The translations under genes were made by a program, and so were the position numbers. Positions 53,941 through 61,945 of a stretch of 64,000 bases of DNA are shown in pieces (position 1 is the stretch's first letter; each line of letters opens with the position of its first letter). The DNA is from Roseibium sp. (GTDB taxonomy: Bacteria; Pseudomonadota; Alphaproteobacteria; Rhizobiales; Stappiaceae). The stretch lies in the NCBI GenBank assembly GCA_017643215.1, contig JAEPNV010000007.1, positions 124,001-188,000 on the forward strand. The letters run 5' to 3'. The notes below the pieces were generated by a model, which was given only the letters and a program-made list of their open reading frames with translations, made no database searches and was not told where the DNA came from.

Positions 53941-54642
53941 ATGAAATGCAATGTATGTGGCAGCACTGAGTTCATAGATATGAAAAGTCGGAAGCGGGTC
54001 AAATGTGCGAAATGTTTTTCCTTGGAAAGAACACGGATGTTATATTTATTTTTGTCTAGGCTTGAGCTTGACGATCATGATCAGGTATTGCACCTAGCGC
54101 CCGAAAAGGGTGTTTTCGAAAAACTTAGTAAGAAACTTGTTCTAGAAAACTATGTAACAGCTGACATCCAACCCGAATTCTTTAATTTCGCGCCGAAAAC
54201 CAAAAAAATTGATTTGTGCGAGCTAGAAGATCAACCTTCTAACAAATATAAGTACATTATCAACTCCCACATATTGGAGCATATCCCGTGCAATATAGCA
54301 TACTCTCTTTGGCATCTACACCGCATGTTGACAGAAGATGGTATTCATTTCTTGGTCGTTCCTTTTGTGAAGGGAAAATATGATGAGTGCTTTCAAGACC
54401 TGCCTCCTGCGGTTCGCAGCAAGCGATTTGGACAAGAAGACCACATGCGCAATATTAGTATTGATGACTTAGATCAACATCTTGGTAAAATATTGTCATT
54501 ACCCAAAGATTTTGATGCTACTTTATTTTTTACTGAAGAAGAGCTAAAAGACGCGAATATACCGGAACCGTTTTGGCGCGGTTATTCGATGAATAGCGTC
54601 ATAATGCTGAAAAAGTATGATATGAAGCTTCTCAGTGCTTGA
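53941..54642 (+). CDS. SAM-dependent methyltransferase with N-terminal zinc ribbon
   Basis: The protein has 233 aa. Two Cys pairs at the start (KCNVCGS and VKCAKCFS) form a zinc ribbon. A class I methyltransferase-like core follows: VLHLAPEKGVFEKLSK (SAM loop), YVTADIQPEFFNF (acidic residue) and YIINSHILEHIPCNIAYSLW with the SHxLEH motif. AAGGGG precedes the start by about 8 bases. It is AT-rich like its neighbours and was probably acquired with them. It may methylate a sugar of the surface glycan. Confidence 0.82.
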   Translation: MKCNVCGSTEFIDMKSRKRVKCAKCFSLERTRMLYLFLSRLELDDHDQVLHLAPEKGVFEKLSKKLVLENYVTADIQPEFFNFAPKTKKIDLCELEDQPSNKYKYIINSHILEHIPCNIAYSLWHLHRMLTEDGIHFLVVPFVKGKYDECFQDLPPAVRSKRFGQEDHMRNISIDDLDQHLGKILSLPKDFDATLFFTEEELKDANIPEPFWRGYSMNSVIMLKKYDMKLLSA

Positions 54643-54724
54643 CTGGCACTTTGACATTAACCTAGTTCTTTATCATTAAAGCTGCAAATGCTATGGATTC
54701 GGGTAAGCTGAAATGGGCTAAACA

Positions 54725-55801
54725 ATGGTAAATATCCCCCCTCTAGAATCTGTAGACAATATTCTAGTTCTTCCATATGAGCGACCATGGCATGGTGGAC
54801 CGGACCTCAATCGTATACCCCTACATGCTCGGAAACGGACCAGCAAACGATTTGAGGATACGTTTCCTGAAACCCCTGACTCAACGCAGGCGGAAGAAAT
54901 GCCTGGAAGATACCTCTATGGCGGTCCTTTAAAGTATCATTTCGGCCACATAATTGCCGACGCGTCAGCCAGACTATATGCTTATGATCCATCTATTCAC
55001 CAGGGCGTTGTATTTGCCGGTTTTATGAATGACATGCGGCCACCAGGTTTGATACAACAGATACCATCGCTTTTCGGTGCGGAATGGAATGAAAACCTGG
55101 TTGTTAAGTCGCCTAAAATAATAGAAACACTCGATTTTGCCGTTCCTGGAATGATTAATGGACTTGGCCCGACTGATTGGTACCTCGATTTACTCTCTTC
55201 AAAAACACATCCTATTTACGAGAATACTCCAAAAGATATTTTTTATGGAAGAACCCACATTATTCGGAAAGGTACGCTAATGGGTGAAACATACTTTTCA
55301 AAAAAAATTGTTGAAAGTGGATTTGTCTACGTAACGCCAGAAGATTATGCAAGCGATCTCTACAAACAATTATCTTACATCCACAACGCAAGTCGAATCG
55401 TTTTCACCGAAGGGAGTAGCATTCATGCAATTGATCTACTAGGAAAAGTGCGCGCTGATGTTTTCATGTTACCCCGACGCCCAAACGGCAGTGACATGTT
55501 TTCTAATCATATAAAAAAAAGAACTTCGTTCAAAATTCTGGGAAATGAACAGGATATTATTAGACTGGAGGGTCTAAACGGTACAAATAGCCCTTCATCT
55601 CCAAGTTATTCGCTTAATCCTAGCTTGATAATGGACGACTTAGTGCAATTAGGTCTCGTGAAAGGTTGCTTTGACATTAAAAAATTTGAGGATGATGAAC
55701 GCGCAGATGCAAAGAGTTACTGGTTAAATACTGACGTGGCAACAGAACAAATCAGTCGAGTAAGGGTCATGCGCTCGGGAATGGGCGTGCGTAGTAACTA
55801 G
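54725..55801 (+). CDS. GT61-family (DUF563-like) glycosyltransferase
   Basis: The protein has 358 aa. YGGPLKYHFGHIIADASAR near residue 65 is the HFGH-type start of GT61/capsular glycosyltransferases. GFVYVTPEDYASDLYKQLSY with ASRIVFTEGSSIHAIDLLG (about 195-240) matches the conserved C-terminal segment in which the Glu-Gly-Ser/His sits. It is AT-rich and last in the transferred block, ending three bases before IS debris. It likely adds xylose, GlcNAc or a similar sugar to a surface polymer; the donor is unknown. Confidence 0.8.
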   Translation: MVNIPPLESVDNILVLPYERPWHGGPDLNRIPLHARKRTSKRFEDTFPETPDSTQAEEMPGRYLYGGPLKYHFGHIIADASARLYAYDPSIHQGVVFAGFMNDMRPPGLIQQIPSLFGAEWNENLVVKSPKIIETLDFAVPGMINGLGPTDWYLDLLSSKTHPIYENTPKDIFYGRTHIIRKGTLMGETYFSKKIVESGFVYVTPEDYASDLYKQLSYIHNASRIVFTEGSSIHAIDLLGKVRADVFMLPRRPNGSDMFSNHIKKRTSFKILGNEQDIIRLEGLNGTNSPSSPSYSLNPSLIMDDLVQLGLVKGCFDIKKFEDDERADAKSYWLNTDVATEQISRVRVMRSGMGVRSN

Positions 55802-55803
55802 AG

Positions 55804-55974
55804 CTGTACTGGAACAGTATTGACCTGACAGTTGCCGCTCGTTGAGGCCGGTTATGCGGCTTTGGTGTTGGGTGCGGTTTTCTCCTCTTTCTGCTTGTTT
55901 TCGGGCAGGCCCTCTTTGAAGGCCTTTGCCGGTGTTCTGCCGTTCATGTTGCGTCCCTGATGAGGCCGCCTGGT
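55804..55974 (-). pseudogene. 3' remnant of an IS3/IS481-type transposase and its IS end
   Basis: Minus-strand translation from about 55970 to the stop at 55848 gives RRPHQGRNMNGRTPAKAFKE and a Lys/Glu-rich tail, the C-terminal end of an integrase-core transposase. TGTACTGGAACAGTATTGAC at 55806 is the likely IS end. The 5' part of the gene is gone. The remnant abuts the GT61 gene and marks the right edge of the AT-rich block. Confidence 0.7.
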
Positions 55975-56024
55975 GCGACCCTCTCCCCAGACTGATGCCA
56001 GGAACGAGTTAGTTTTTTAGAGTT

Positions 56025-57371
56025 GGACACCTGGAAAAACCTCCCCAATGCGCTCGTTTCGTGATTCACTTTCCTTGCTGATTTGTTCGGAGGCGATGAA
56101 TGCGTGGACAGGCCGGGTTTTGGGACATTGACGAGCGGTACGTTGGGCTGAGCGAGGCCGGAGATCCGCTTGAGAAGCTGAACGCGGTTGTACCATGGGA
56201 AGTCTTCCGTAAACCGCTGGCCAAGGCGCTGAAGCGCTCCGACGGGACCAAGGGCGGCCGTCCGCCCTATGATGGCGTGTTCGGACTTGTCCTCGAACCA
56301 TTGGCGGACTGACGTCCTCACTGTTCAAGATCATGGTTCTGCAGGCGCTCTACGGCCTGTCTGACGACCAGGCGGAGTTCCAGATCCAGGACCGATTGTC
56401 CTTCATGCGTTTCCTCGGACTTGGGCTCGGCGATCGGGTTCCGGACGCCAAGACGATCTGGCTGTTCCGGGAGCACCTGACACAAGCGAAAGCGATCGAG
56501 AACCTGTTTGCCCGTTTCGACAAGCACCTCAGCAAGGCCGGCTACCTGGCCATGGGCGGCCAGATTGTCGATGCGACGATCGTGGCGGCGCCGAAGCAGC
56601 GCAACTCGAACGGCGAGAAGGCTGACATCAAGGCGGGCATGGTGCCGAAGGACTGGAAGGACAAGCCTGCAAAGCTGCGCCAGAAGGATCGTGATGCGCG
56701 CTGGACGGTTAAGTTCTCCAAGGCGAAGGCGGACGAAGACGGCCCTCTCAAGCAGCGCGACATCGCGGTGCCCGCCTTCGGTTACAAGAACCATGCCTCG
56801 ATCGATCGACGGCACGGCTTCATCCGCGGCTGGAACGTCACCAGTGCATCTGCCTGGGACGGAGCCCAGCTTCCCAACGTGCTGGACAGGAACAACACCG
56901 GCTCGACAGTGTGGGCCGACACGGCCTATCGCTCAAAGAAGAACGAGGCGTGGCTGGAGGAGAATGGTTATTTCTCCGACATCCACCACAAGAAGCCGAA
57001 GGGGCGGTCGATGAGCGAGGCGACGTCGCGCGCCAATGGCCGGCGCTCGAAGGTCCGGGCCTTCGTGGAGCATGTCTTTGCGCAACAGAAATCGCGCATG
57101 GGCCTGTTTGTGCGCACGATCGGCATCGCCCGTGCCCGCACCAAGATAGGCATGGCGAACCTTGCCTACAATCTGAGCCGATTTGTCTGGCATCAGGGGC
57201 GAATTGCGCCCGAATGACGGCGCAAGCGGCGAAAGCCGCCGCCAAAAGCCCGGAACGGCCACCAGCCGTCAGGCCATATTGCCAATATCGACGCCGCCTA
57301 GGGCCATCAGCCCGCCTGCAACTTCGCCACAACACTCATCATCGCCAAAAGGCGGGTAATTCGAGGTGTCC
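56025..57371 (+). mobile_element. IS5-family element inserted in the IS3-type element
   Basis: The left end GGACACCTGGAAAAACCTCC and right end GGCGGGTAATTCGAGGTGTCC are imperfect inverted repeats (GGACACCT/AGGTGTCC exact). AGTT occurs directly outside both ends (56021-56024 and 57372-57375), a possible 4-base target duplication. It is about 1.35 kb, the usual IS5 size. Its transposase gene is broken. Confidence 0.7.
56100..57217 (+). pseudogene. IS5-family transposase, frameshifted
   Basis: The N-terminal part (56100-56312) reads MRGQAGFWDIDERYVGLSEA to GTKGGRPPYDGVFGLV and then stops. The rest continues in another frame from about 56320 (FKIMVLQALYGLSDDQAEFQ) to 57217, with LSFMRFLGLGLGDRVPDAKT, IVDATIVAAPKQRN, SVWADTAYRSKKNE and VEHVFAQQKSRMGLFVRT, covering the DDE core. 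About 40 extra bases at 56285-56322 separate the two parts compared with the expected family sequence. This insertion, not a programmed shift, probably broke the gene. Confidence 0.75.
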
Positions 57372-57372
57372 A

Positions 57373-57700
57373 GTTGGCGCATGACAGCCGTTCTGCGCTT
57401 TTGTTTGCGTTTGAGAACCTGAAGCTTTTCCTCGCAGTAGAGGCGATGGGTCTTCTTATGATTGGCCCTGAAGCCCTCACGCCGCAGCAGGATATGCAGA
57501 CGCGGATGCCCGAACCGCCTATGGCGGTCGGCAAGGTCCCGCAAGCGTTGCCTCAATATCGTCTCCTGTGGGCGCCTGGAGCGATACCTCACGCTTGACC
57601 GTGCTGCATTTGCAAGACGGCAGGCACGCCTCTCACTCAGGCCAAACGCCTGCAAGAGCTCGACCACCTTGCGGCGGGCTTCAGGGCTCAGATCTTTTTT
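57373..57700 (-). pseudogene. IS3-family orfB (integrase part), truncated
   Basis: Minus-strand reading gives KDLSPEARRKVVELLQAFGL, SERRACRLANAARSSVRYRS and RRFGHPRLHILLRREGFRAN, the N-terminal helix-turn-helix part of IS3 orfB. It is reached from orfA by a -1 shift at AAAAAAG (57694-57700). After KLQVLKRKQKRRTAVMRQL it meets the IS5 insertion, and the DDE integrase core is absent. Confidence 0.75.
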
Positions 57701-57948
57701 AGAACGTCCTCCAGAGCCATCTTGTCGAGTGACAGGTCCGCAACCAGTTTCTTCAGCTTTGCATTCTCAGCTTCCAGATCCCGCAGACGTCGCGCCTCGC
57801 TGACCTCCATGCCGCCAAACTTGGCTTTCCACTTGTAGAAGCTGGCATCCGACATGCCGTGGCGGCGGCAAAGCTCCTTGGCCGAAACACCCGCTTCGTG
57901 CTCCTTCAAAATCCCGATTATTTGTTCTTCGCTAAATCGTCTCTTCAT
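57688..57948 (-). CDS. IS3-family orfA transposase subunit
   Basis: The protein has 86 aa from the ATG at 57948, supported by AGGAG just upstream (aggagaccactgATG). MKRRFSEEQIIGILKEHEAG and SAKELCRRHGMSDASFYKWK are the classic orfA helix-turn-helix, followed by a leucine-zipper-like EARRLRDLEAENAKLKKLVA. A slippery AAAAAAG before the stop would let ribosomes shift -1 into orfB. OrfB is truncated, so no active fusion can be made here. Confidence 0.85.
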   Translation of the reverse strand: MKRRFSEEQIIGILKEHEAGVSAKELCRRHGMSDASFYKWKAKFGGMEVSEARRLRDLEAENAKLKKLVADLSLDKMALEDVLKKI

Positions 57949-58023
57949 CAGTGGTCTCCTTAAAATCGAGAAAATCACTAACTCAGAACTGGATCAATAA
58001 ATGGGGAGAGGGTCGCCTCCCCC

Positions 58024-59358
58024 TCACGCGGTCGAAAACTTCAACAGCCTGATCGCATTGAAATCAGCAATCCCGCCGCCGACGCGTTTGGTGGCGTAGA
58101 AGAGCACGTAGGGCTTGGCCGAATAGGGATCGCGCAGGATCTGGACGCCCTGGCGGTCGACGACCAGATAGGCGCGTTTGAAGTCGGCAAAGGCAATCGC
58201 CGTATCGCCGCCCGCCATGCCCGGCATGTCGTCGCATTCGGTCACCGGAAAGCCGAGCACGGACATCTTGAAGCCCTCGGTCAGCTGGGTTTGCAACAGA
58301 TAGTCGCCGCTGCCGCTTTTCAGGCGCCGCACGGCGCTCAGCGTCAACCGGTTCATGAGAAAGTGCCCGTTGCGGCGGTATTTGGCCGGCAGGGCGTGCA
58401 CCAGATCGATCAGGCTGTCGGCACTGTCATTCGGCCCGAAGGTACCGGCCGCGCCGGTCAAGACCGTCCCGACCTGCCCAAAGGTTGCGCTGTCGGCCGG
58501 CTGCTGCGGATAGTCGAGCAGCCCACGGGGGCTGGCGAGACCGTCGCCATAAAGGAACGCGATCGTCTCCTGCTCGGCAAAGGCATCGCTCAGCTCCTGG
58601 GTCAGCCAGGCCTCGATGTCGATGATACCGTCATCCAGCACCTGTTTGGTGGCCACCGGCATGGCGTAAAGTTCCATCGCCGGAAAGGTGAGTTCGGCGA
58701 TCTGGGGCGTGGCGGTCTCGGGGCGCGCGGCCGTTTCCGCCACCCAGCCGGACCCGGGACCGGAAATCGCAAACGGGCGTTTATAGACCGCACTGGACAT
58801 CGTCAGCCCGGAGGCAAGCCGGCGCAGCGGCGACTCTTCTTTCAGCGCTGAATGCAGTCGGCTGTCCATCTCGTCATGGACGAGATAACCGCCATCGGCT
58901 TCCGAGCCGACCGACATGCCCTTGGTTTCAATCACATCAAACGCGTCGGTCTTGCCTTTGCGAATATAGCTTTCCAGCGCCGCCTTGCGCTCATCAGGTT
59001 CCAGCTCAACGCCGGGTCCCAGCTGCGGGCGACGGACGGACCGCATCTGGCCGCTGAGTGCATCCAACCGAGCCTCGATCCGAGCCAGCTTGTCGTACGT
59101 GAGCGCGTCGGATGCACCCTTTGTCGACAGCTCCTGAAGCCGAACCTCGTTGACCGTCTTGAAGTCTTCAAAGGCGGTCAGGTGATCCTCGAAGAGCCGC
59201 CGGAGCGCCGGGTCGGACCCGCCCGCCGGCTCCGCCTTGGTCTCGAACGGCGGCACGGAGTCCAAGGCCATTTCCGGAAAATCCGCCGGCAGGGTCGCCA
59301 AGTGCGGCGGACAGGCGGGGCTTTGGGATTCGGCACCGGGGTCCTGCGGCTCGGTCAT
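58024..59358 (-). CDS. HK97-fold major capsid protein, gene-transfer-agent-like
   Basis: The protein has 444 aa. An N-terminal scaffold-like coiled region (about 55-105, LFEDHLTAFEDFKTVNEVRL, ARIEARLDALSGQMRSV) precedes an HK97 gp5 fold: GGYLVHDEMDSRLHSALKEE, SGWVAETAARPETATPQIAE, AYLVVDRQGVQILRDPYSAK and ATKRVGGGIADFNAIRLLKF. A strong AAGGAG lies before the start. The arrangement resembles the major capsid protein of alphaproteobacterial gene transfer agents. No other capsid, portal, protease or tail gene is in the window, and the downstream side is IS debris. It is either an orphan left by deletion or a relocated copy. Whether it is expressed is unknown. Confidence 0.85.
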   Translation of the reverse strand: MTEPQDPGAESQSPACPPHLATLPADFPEMALDSVPPFETKAEPAGGSDPALRRLFEDHLTAFEDFKTVNEVRLQELSTKGASDALTYDKLARIEARLDALSGQMRSVRRPQLGPGVELEPDERKAALESYIRKGKTDAFDVIETKGMSVGSEADGGYLVHDEMDSRLHSALKEESPLRRLASGLTMSSAVYKRPFAISGPGSGWVAETAARPETATPQIAELTFPAMELYAMPVATKQVLDDGIIDIEAWLTQELSDAFAEQETIAFLYGDGLASPRGLLDYPQQPADSATFGQVGTVLTGAAGTFGPNDSADSLIDLVHALPAKYRRNGHFLMNRLTLSAVRRLKSGSGDYLLQTQLTEGFKMSVLGFPVTECDDMPGMAGGDTAIAFADFKRAYLVVDRQGVQILRDPYSAKPYVLFYATKRVGGGIADFNAIRLLKFSTA

Positions 59359-59506
59359 GGCTCACTCCTTGTTCTGTCAGATCCGAACCAAGCGTCTCAC
59401 AACTGCGCCACCCTTGAATAAGTTTGATCGATAGGATCAGTCCATTGAATGCAGGTCTTTGCCAACGACCGGTCAGGTCGGGTGCCAGTCCCGCCCCTCT
59501 CTCCAT

Positions 59507-59815
59507 GGTCATCCCCGCCTCCGTGCGGGGATCCATTGGCACCCGAATGGGTAGCCTTTGCCAAGATGAACCCGCAATGAAGGGGTGAAAATTCCCGCGT
59601 GTCCGGTCCCAGCGGCAACTTGGATTGGATCCCCGCACGGAGGCGGGGACGACGATCGAGGGCGGGGCGGCGACCATGCCCGCTCTCCCGTGGGACGTCA
59701 TCCCGGCCCCCGAGCCGGGATCCGGGCGCCACTGGTGTCGCGGCGGTTCTTCGGTCCCTCGTTCAACCTCGTGCCGCTCCGATCCCAGATCTACGGCTGC
59801 GCGGGCGTCCAGAAT
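59507..59815. repeat. Composite intergenic repeat, copy 1
   Basis: Block A starts GGTCATCCCCGCC...GCGGGGATC (59507-59534) and is followed, about 90 bases on, by its inverted form GGATCCCCGCAC...GCGGGGACGACG (59627-59652). Block B follows: GACGTCATCCCGGCC...GAGCCGGGATC, GCCACTGG and CGTGCCGC...TCCGATCC, ending near GCGCGGGCGTCC. The same order recurs at 60891-61203. These are spacer repeats of the kind that litter alphaproteobacterial intergenic DNA; short open frames inside them are not genes. Confidence 0.8.
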
Positions 59816-59837
59816 GACCACAAACCATTCCTGCCTT

Positions 59838-59955
59838 CGTCATGCCATGGCTTGACCATGGCATCCATTCCTTTCTCTTTCCAAACGACCCGCCTTAACC
59901 CGAGGCACCATCGCGGTCTGGAACCCATGGTCAAGCCATGGGAAGACGAACGGAG
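59838..59955. repeat. Palindromic repeat family C, intact copy
   Basis: It starts CGTCATGCCATGGCTTGACC, continues ATGGCATCCATTCC and CTTTCCAAACGACCCGCCTT, and ends CCCATGGTCAAGCCATGGGA. The ends are inverted copies of CCATGGCTTGACCATGG-type sequence. A second copy at 61546-61945 is split by another element. Confidence 0.75.
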
Positions 59956-60129
59956 GTGGGGCAACGCCGCGCGACTGTCCTCCGGCCAACCAAAAACCTT
60001 GTCCAGGTCCCGCCTGTCGCTGGCGATACACTCCGCGCGTTCCTTTTGTGCGGGACCGAGCCCGTGGCGGCGATCGCTTGACTGGCTGTTTGCTCGGCGC
60101 TGCCCGCCAAGGTAGAAATGGACTTGCCA

Positions 60130-60156
60130 GACCGGGAAACCCGGTCCGGCTGTTTT
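60130..60156 (+). terminator. Hairpin with T-rich tail upstream of rfbC
   Basis: GACCGGG-AAA-CCCGGTC forms a 7-bp stem, followed by CGGCTGTTTT. It lies about 90 bases before the rfbC start. It could end a small transcript or attenuate rfbC; no gene is seen before it on this strand. Confidence 0.35.
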
Positions 60157-60249
60157 GCTCACTTTATGTCGATCGATTTAACCGCTTTTCCGGCCCATCC
60201 AGTCCTCATCACAATGCGTCGAATTCCCATTCAAACCCAAGAGATATCC

Positions 60250-60849
60250 ATGACCGCTGACACACTGCCCGCCCCGCCCGTGACGCTGATCAGCGTCAAG
60301 AAACACACTGACCCGCGCGGTTTTTTTTCTGAGACCTACAAGACATCCCGGCTGGAAGCGGCGGGGGTCGGGATTACGTTTGTTCAGGACAATCACGCCT
60401 TTTCGGTCGAAAAGAACACCATACGCGGGATCCATTTCCAGACACCGCCCTTTGCCCAGGACAAGCTCGTGCGGGTCGTGCGCGGCGCGATCCTGGATGT
60501 CGCCGTCGATCTCAGGGTCGGCTCGCCCACCTTCCGCCATCACGTCTCGGCGGTGATCTCGGCCGACAACTGGCAGCAGATCCTGGTGCCGATCGGCTTC
60601 GGCCACGGGCTTGTCACCCTCGAGCCGGACACCGAGGTGCTTTATAAGGTCTCGAACCTCTATTCACCCGAGCATGACAAGGGGGTCCTGTGGAACGATC
60701 CCGATCTTGACATCGACTGGGGGATCGACCCAGCCGGCGCCCTCCTGTCGGACAAGGACAAGGCCCAGCCGCACCTGAAGGACCTTCCCGCCTATTTCAC
60801 CTACGACCCCGGCCGCGACCGGCCGCTTTCGCTGGAAACCATCGACTGA
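60250..60849 (+). CDS. rfbC: dTDP-4-dehydrorhamnose 3,5-epimerase
   Basis: The protein has 199 aa from the ATG at 60250; the frame is open further upstream but only through repeat DNA. It is a cupin-type RmlC: TDPRGFFSETYKTSRLE, the catalytic His62 in TIRGIHFQTPPFAQ, Tyr132 in EVLYKVSNLYSPEHD, and WNDPDLDIDWGID. It makes dTDP-4-dehydro-L-rhamnose from the RfbB product. It stands alone, about 2.2 kb upstream of rfbB, with long repeats on both sides. dTDP-rhamnose would feed the rhamnosyltransferase-like genes upstream. Confidence 0.95.
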   Translation: MTADTLPAPPVTLISVKKHTDPRGFFSETYKTSRLEAAGVGITFVQDNHAFSVEKNTIRGIHFQTPPFAQDKLVRVVRGAILDVAVDLRVGSPTFRHHVSAVISADNWQQILVPIGFGHGLVTLEPDTEVLYKVSNLYSPEHDKGVLWNDPDLDIDWGIDPAGALLSDKDKAQPHLKDLPAYFTYDPGRDRPLSLETID

Positions 60850-60890
60850 CGCGTTTTGTGTACGGACGGCGGCCTCGCCGCCTTCTCCAT

Positions 60891-61203
60891 GGTCATCCCC
60901 GCCTTCGTGCGGGGATCTATTGGCACCCGAAACACCGGACTTCGGGTAAGGTGGATATTACGGGCATCGAGGTTCTTCCCGCGTTTTCGTCCGCTGCGCG
61001 TTGGATTGGATCCCCGCACGAAGGCGGGGACGACGATCGAGGGTGGTGCGGCGGCCGTGCTAGCTCCCACAGAACGTCATCCCGGGCAAGCCAAAGGCGC
61101 GACCCGGGATCGGGGAGCCACTGGGGCCGCGGTCGCTCTCAGGTCCCACGTCTGGCACCGTGCCGCCCCGATCCGGATCTTCGGCTACGCCGGCGTCCGG
61201 TAG
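60891..61203. repeat. Composite intergenic repeat, copy 2
   Basis: It has the same order as 59507-59815: GGTCATCCCCGCC...GCGGGGATC, inverted partner at about 61012-61036, then AACGTCATCCCGGG...CCCGGGATCGGG, GCCACTGG, CGTGCCGCCCCGATCC and a GCCGGCGTCC end. The two copies are direct repeats flanking rfbC, moderately diverged. Confidence 0.75.
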
Positions 61204-61394
61204 GACGGGAGACCATCCCCCACCGTCATTGCCGGACGTGATAAAGCCTGCCCCGAGCTTGACCCTGGGGCAATCCAGTCCGTGATCTTGCCGCACGGAT
61301 CGTGCGTGCGGGACCGAAACGGTCTGGGTCCCATGGTCAAGCCATGGGAGGACGATCGAGGGTGGCGTGAGATCGCACCTTTGCCCGGCGCCGC

Positions 61395-61520
61395 TCCCAC
61401 GGGACGTCATCCCGGCCCTGAGCCGGGATCGGAGAGCCACTGTGGGCGTGGCGGTTCCCCGGCCCCTCGTCAGGCCCCGTGCCGCCCCGATCCCGAATCT
61501 CCGGCTGCGCCTGCGGCTGA
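61395..61520. repeat. Block B repeat, third copy
   Basis: CACGGGACGTCATCCCGGCC, GAGCCGGGATCGG, GCCACTG, GCGGTTCCCCGGCCCCTCGT and CGTGCCGCCCCGATCCCG follow block B of the composite repeats. It is preceded by a half copy of family C (GGTCCCATGGTC-type, 61323-61362). Confidence 0.65.
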
Positions 61521-61545
61521 GAGGATGGCGGATCATTGCTACCCT

Positions 61546-61945
61546 CGTCATGCCATGGCTGGACCGATTGCTGTCCGGTTTAACCTGGTTGTGGGATGTT
61601 CATTGTCAGCCCGTATGCCGCCCCGGCCGCCGAGCCGGGGCCCAGCACGTTGCGGAAGGTGCTGTTTTCCAGCGCAAAATACGGTGGTTGCTGGTTCCCG
61701 GATGGCCGCTCACGCGGCCTCCGGGAAGGCATGGAATCGCTGGTAGACCCAATGCCGGGTTCCATGTCCTTTTCCGTTTTGGCGGCGCTAAGCGCAATTG
61801 GTTCAATGACATATGCTTGCCCCCAGATTTTGAACCGGACAGCGGTGGGCGCGACCATGGCATCCATTCCCTGCTCTTTCCAAACGACCCGCCTTAACCT
61901 GGGGCCCCATCGCGGTCTGGATCCCATGGTTAAGCCATGGAAGAC
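61546..61945. repeat. Repeat family C copy interrupted by a MITE-like element
   Basis: The left part CGTCATGCCATGGCTGGACC (61546-61565) and the right part GCGACCATGGCATCCATTCC onward (61851) rejoin to match the intact copy at 59838. GACC occurs at both junctions (61562-61565, 61853-61856). The right part continues through CTTTCCAAACGACCCGCCTT to CCCATGGTTAAGCCATGGAA. Confidence 0.7.
61570..61843. mobile_element. MITE-like element with terminal inverted repeats
   Basis: The ends GCTGTCCGGTTTAA (61570-61583) and TTGAACCGGACAGC (61830-61843) are inverted repeats with one mismatch. The 274-base body encodes no credible protein and matches 38194-38474. It interrupts a family C repeat, which shows that it moved. 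A parental transposase with these ends is not in the window. Confidence 0.65.

Larger units (their letters stand above)
55993..57996 (-). mobile_element. IS3-family element, internally deleted and interrupted by an IS5-family element
   Basis: The right end (reading inward) is TGATCCAGTTCTGAGTTAGT and the left end TGATGCCAGGAACGAGTTAGT, a clear imperfect inverted repeat of about 20 bases. Between them lie orfA, the first part of orfB, and a complete IS5-type insertion (56025-57371). Only 28 bases of IS3 sequence remain between the IS5 insertion and the left end, so the catalytic DDE part of orfB is missing. The element is therefore dead unless helped in trans. Confidence 0.75.
55975..58016. 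repeat. Palindrome split by an IS3-family insertion
   Basis: GCGACCCTCTCCCCA at 55975-55989 and its exact reverse complement TGGGGAGAGGGTCGC at 58002-58016 flank the IS3-type element. A closed version of the same stem (CCTCTCCCC-GCT-GGGGAGAGG) occurs at 62797-62819. The IS therefore appears to have landed in the loop of a repeated intergenic palindrome. Confidence 0.65.

Noticed and set aside
57269-57372. C-terminal part of the orfB open frame
   Set aside because: After the IS5 end at 57371 the reading continues into IS5 DNA and no longer resembles an IS3 integrase.
58024-59358. Intact prophage around the capsid gene
   Set aside because: No integrase, terminase, portal, protease or tail gene is present on either side.
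59960-60170. Possible small structured RNA (SRP/6S-like) before rfbC
   Set aside because: The hairpin-rich stretch lacks the conserved SRP GGAAG loop motif and any other known RNA signature that I could see.
60118-60249. Upstream extension of rfbC
   Set aside because: The added residues come from repeat and hairpin DNA. The RmlC fold starts at the ATG at 60250.
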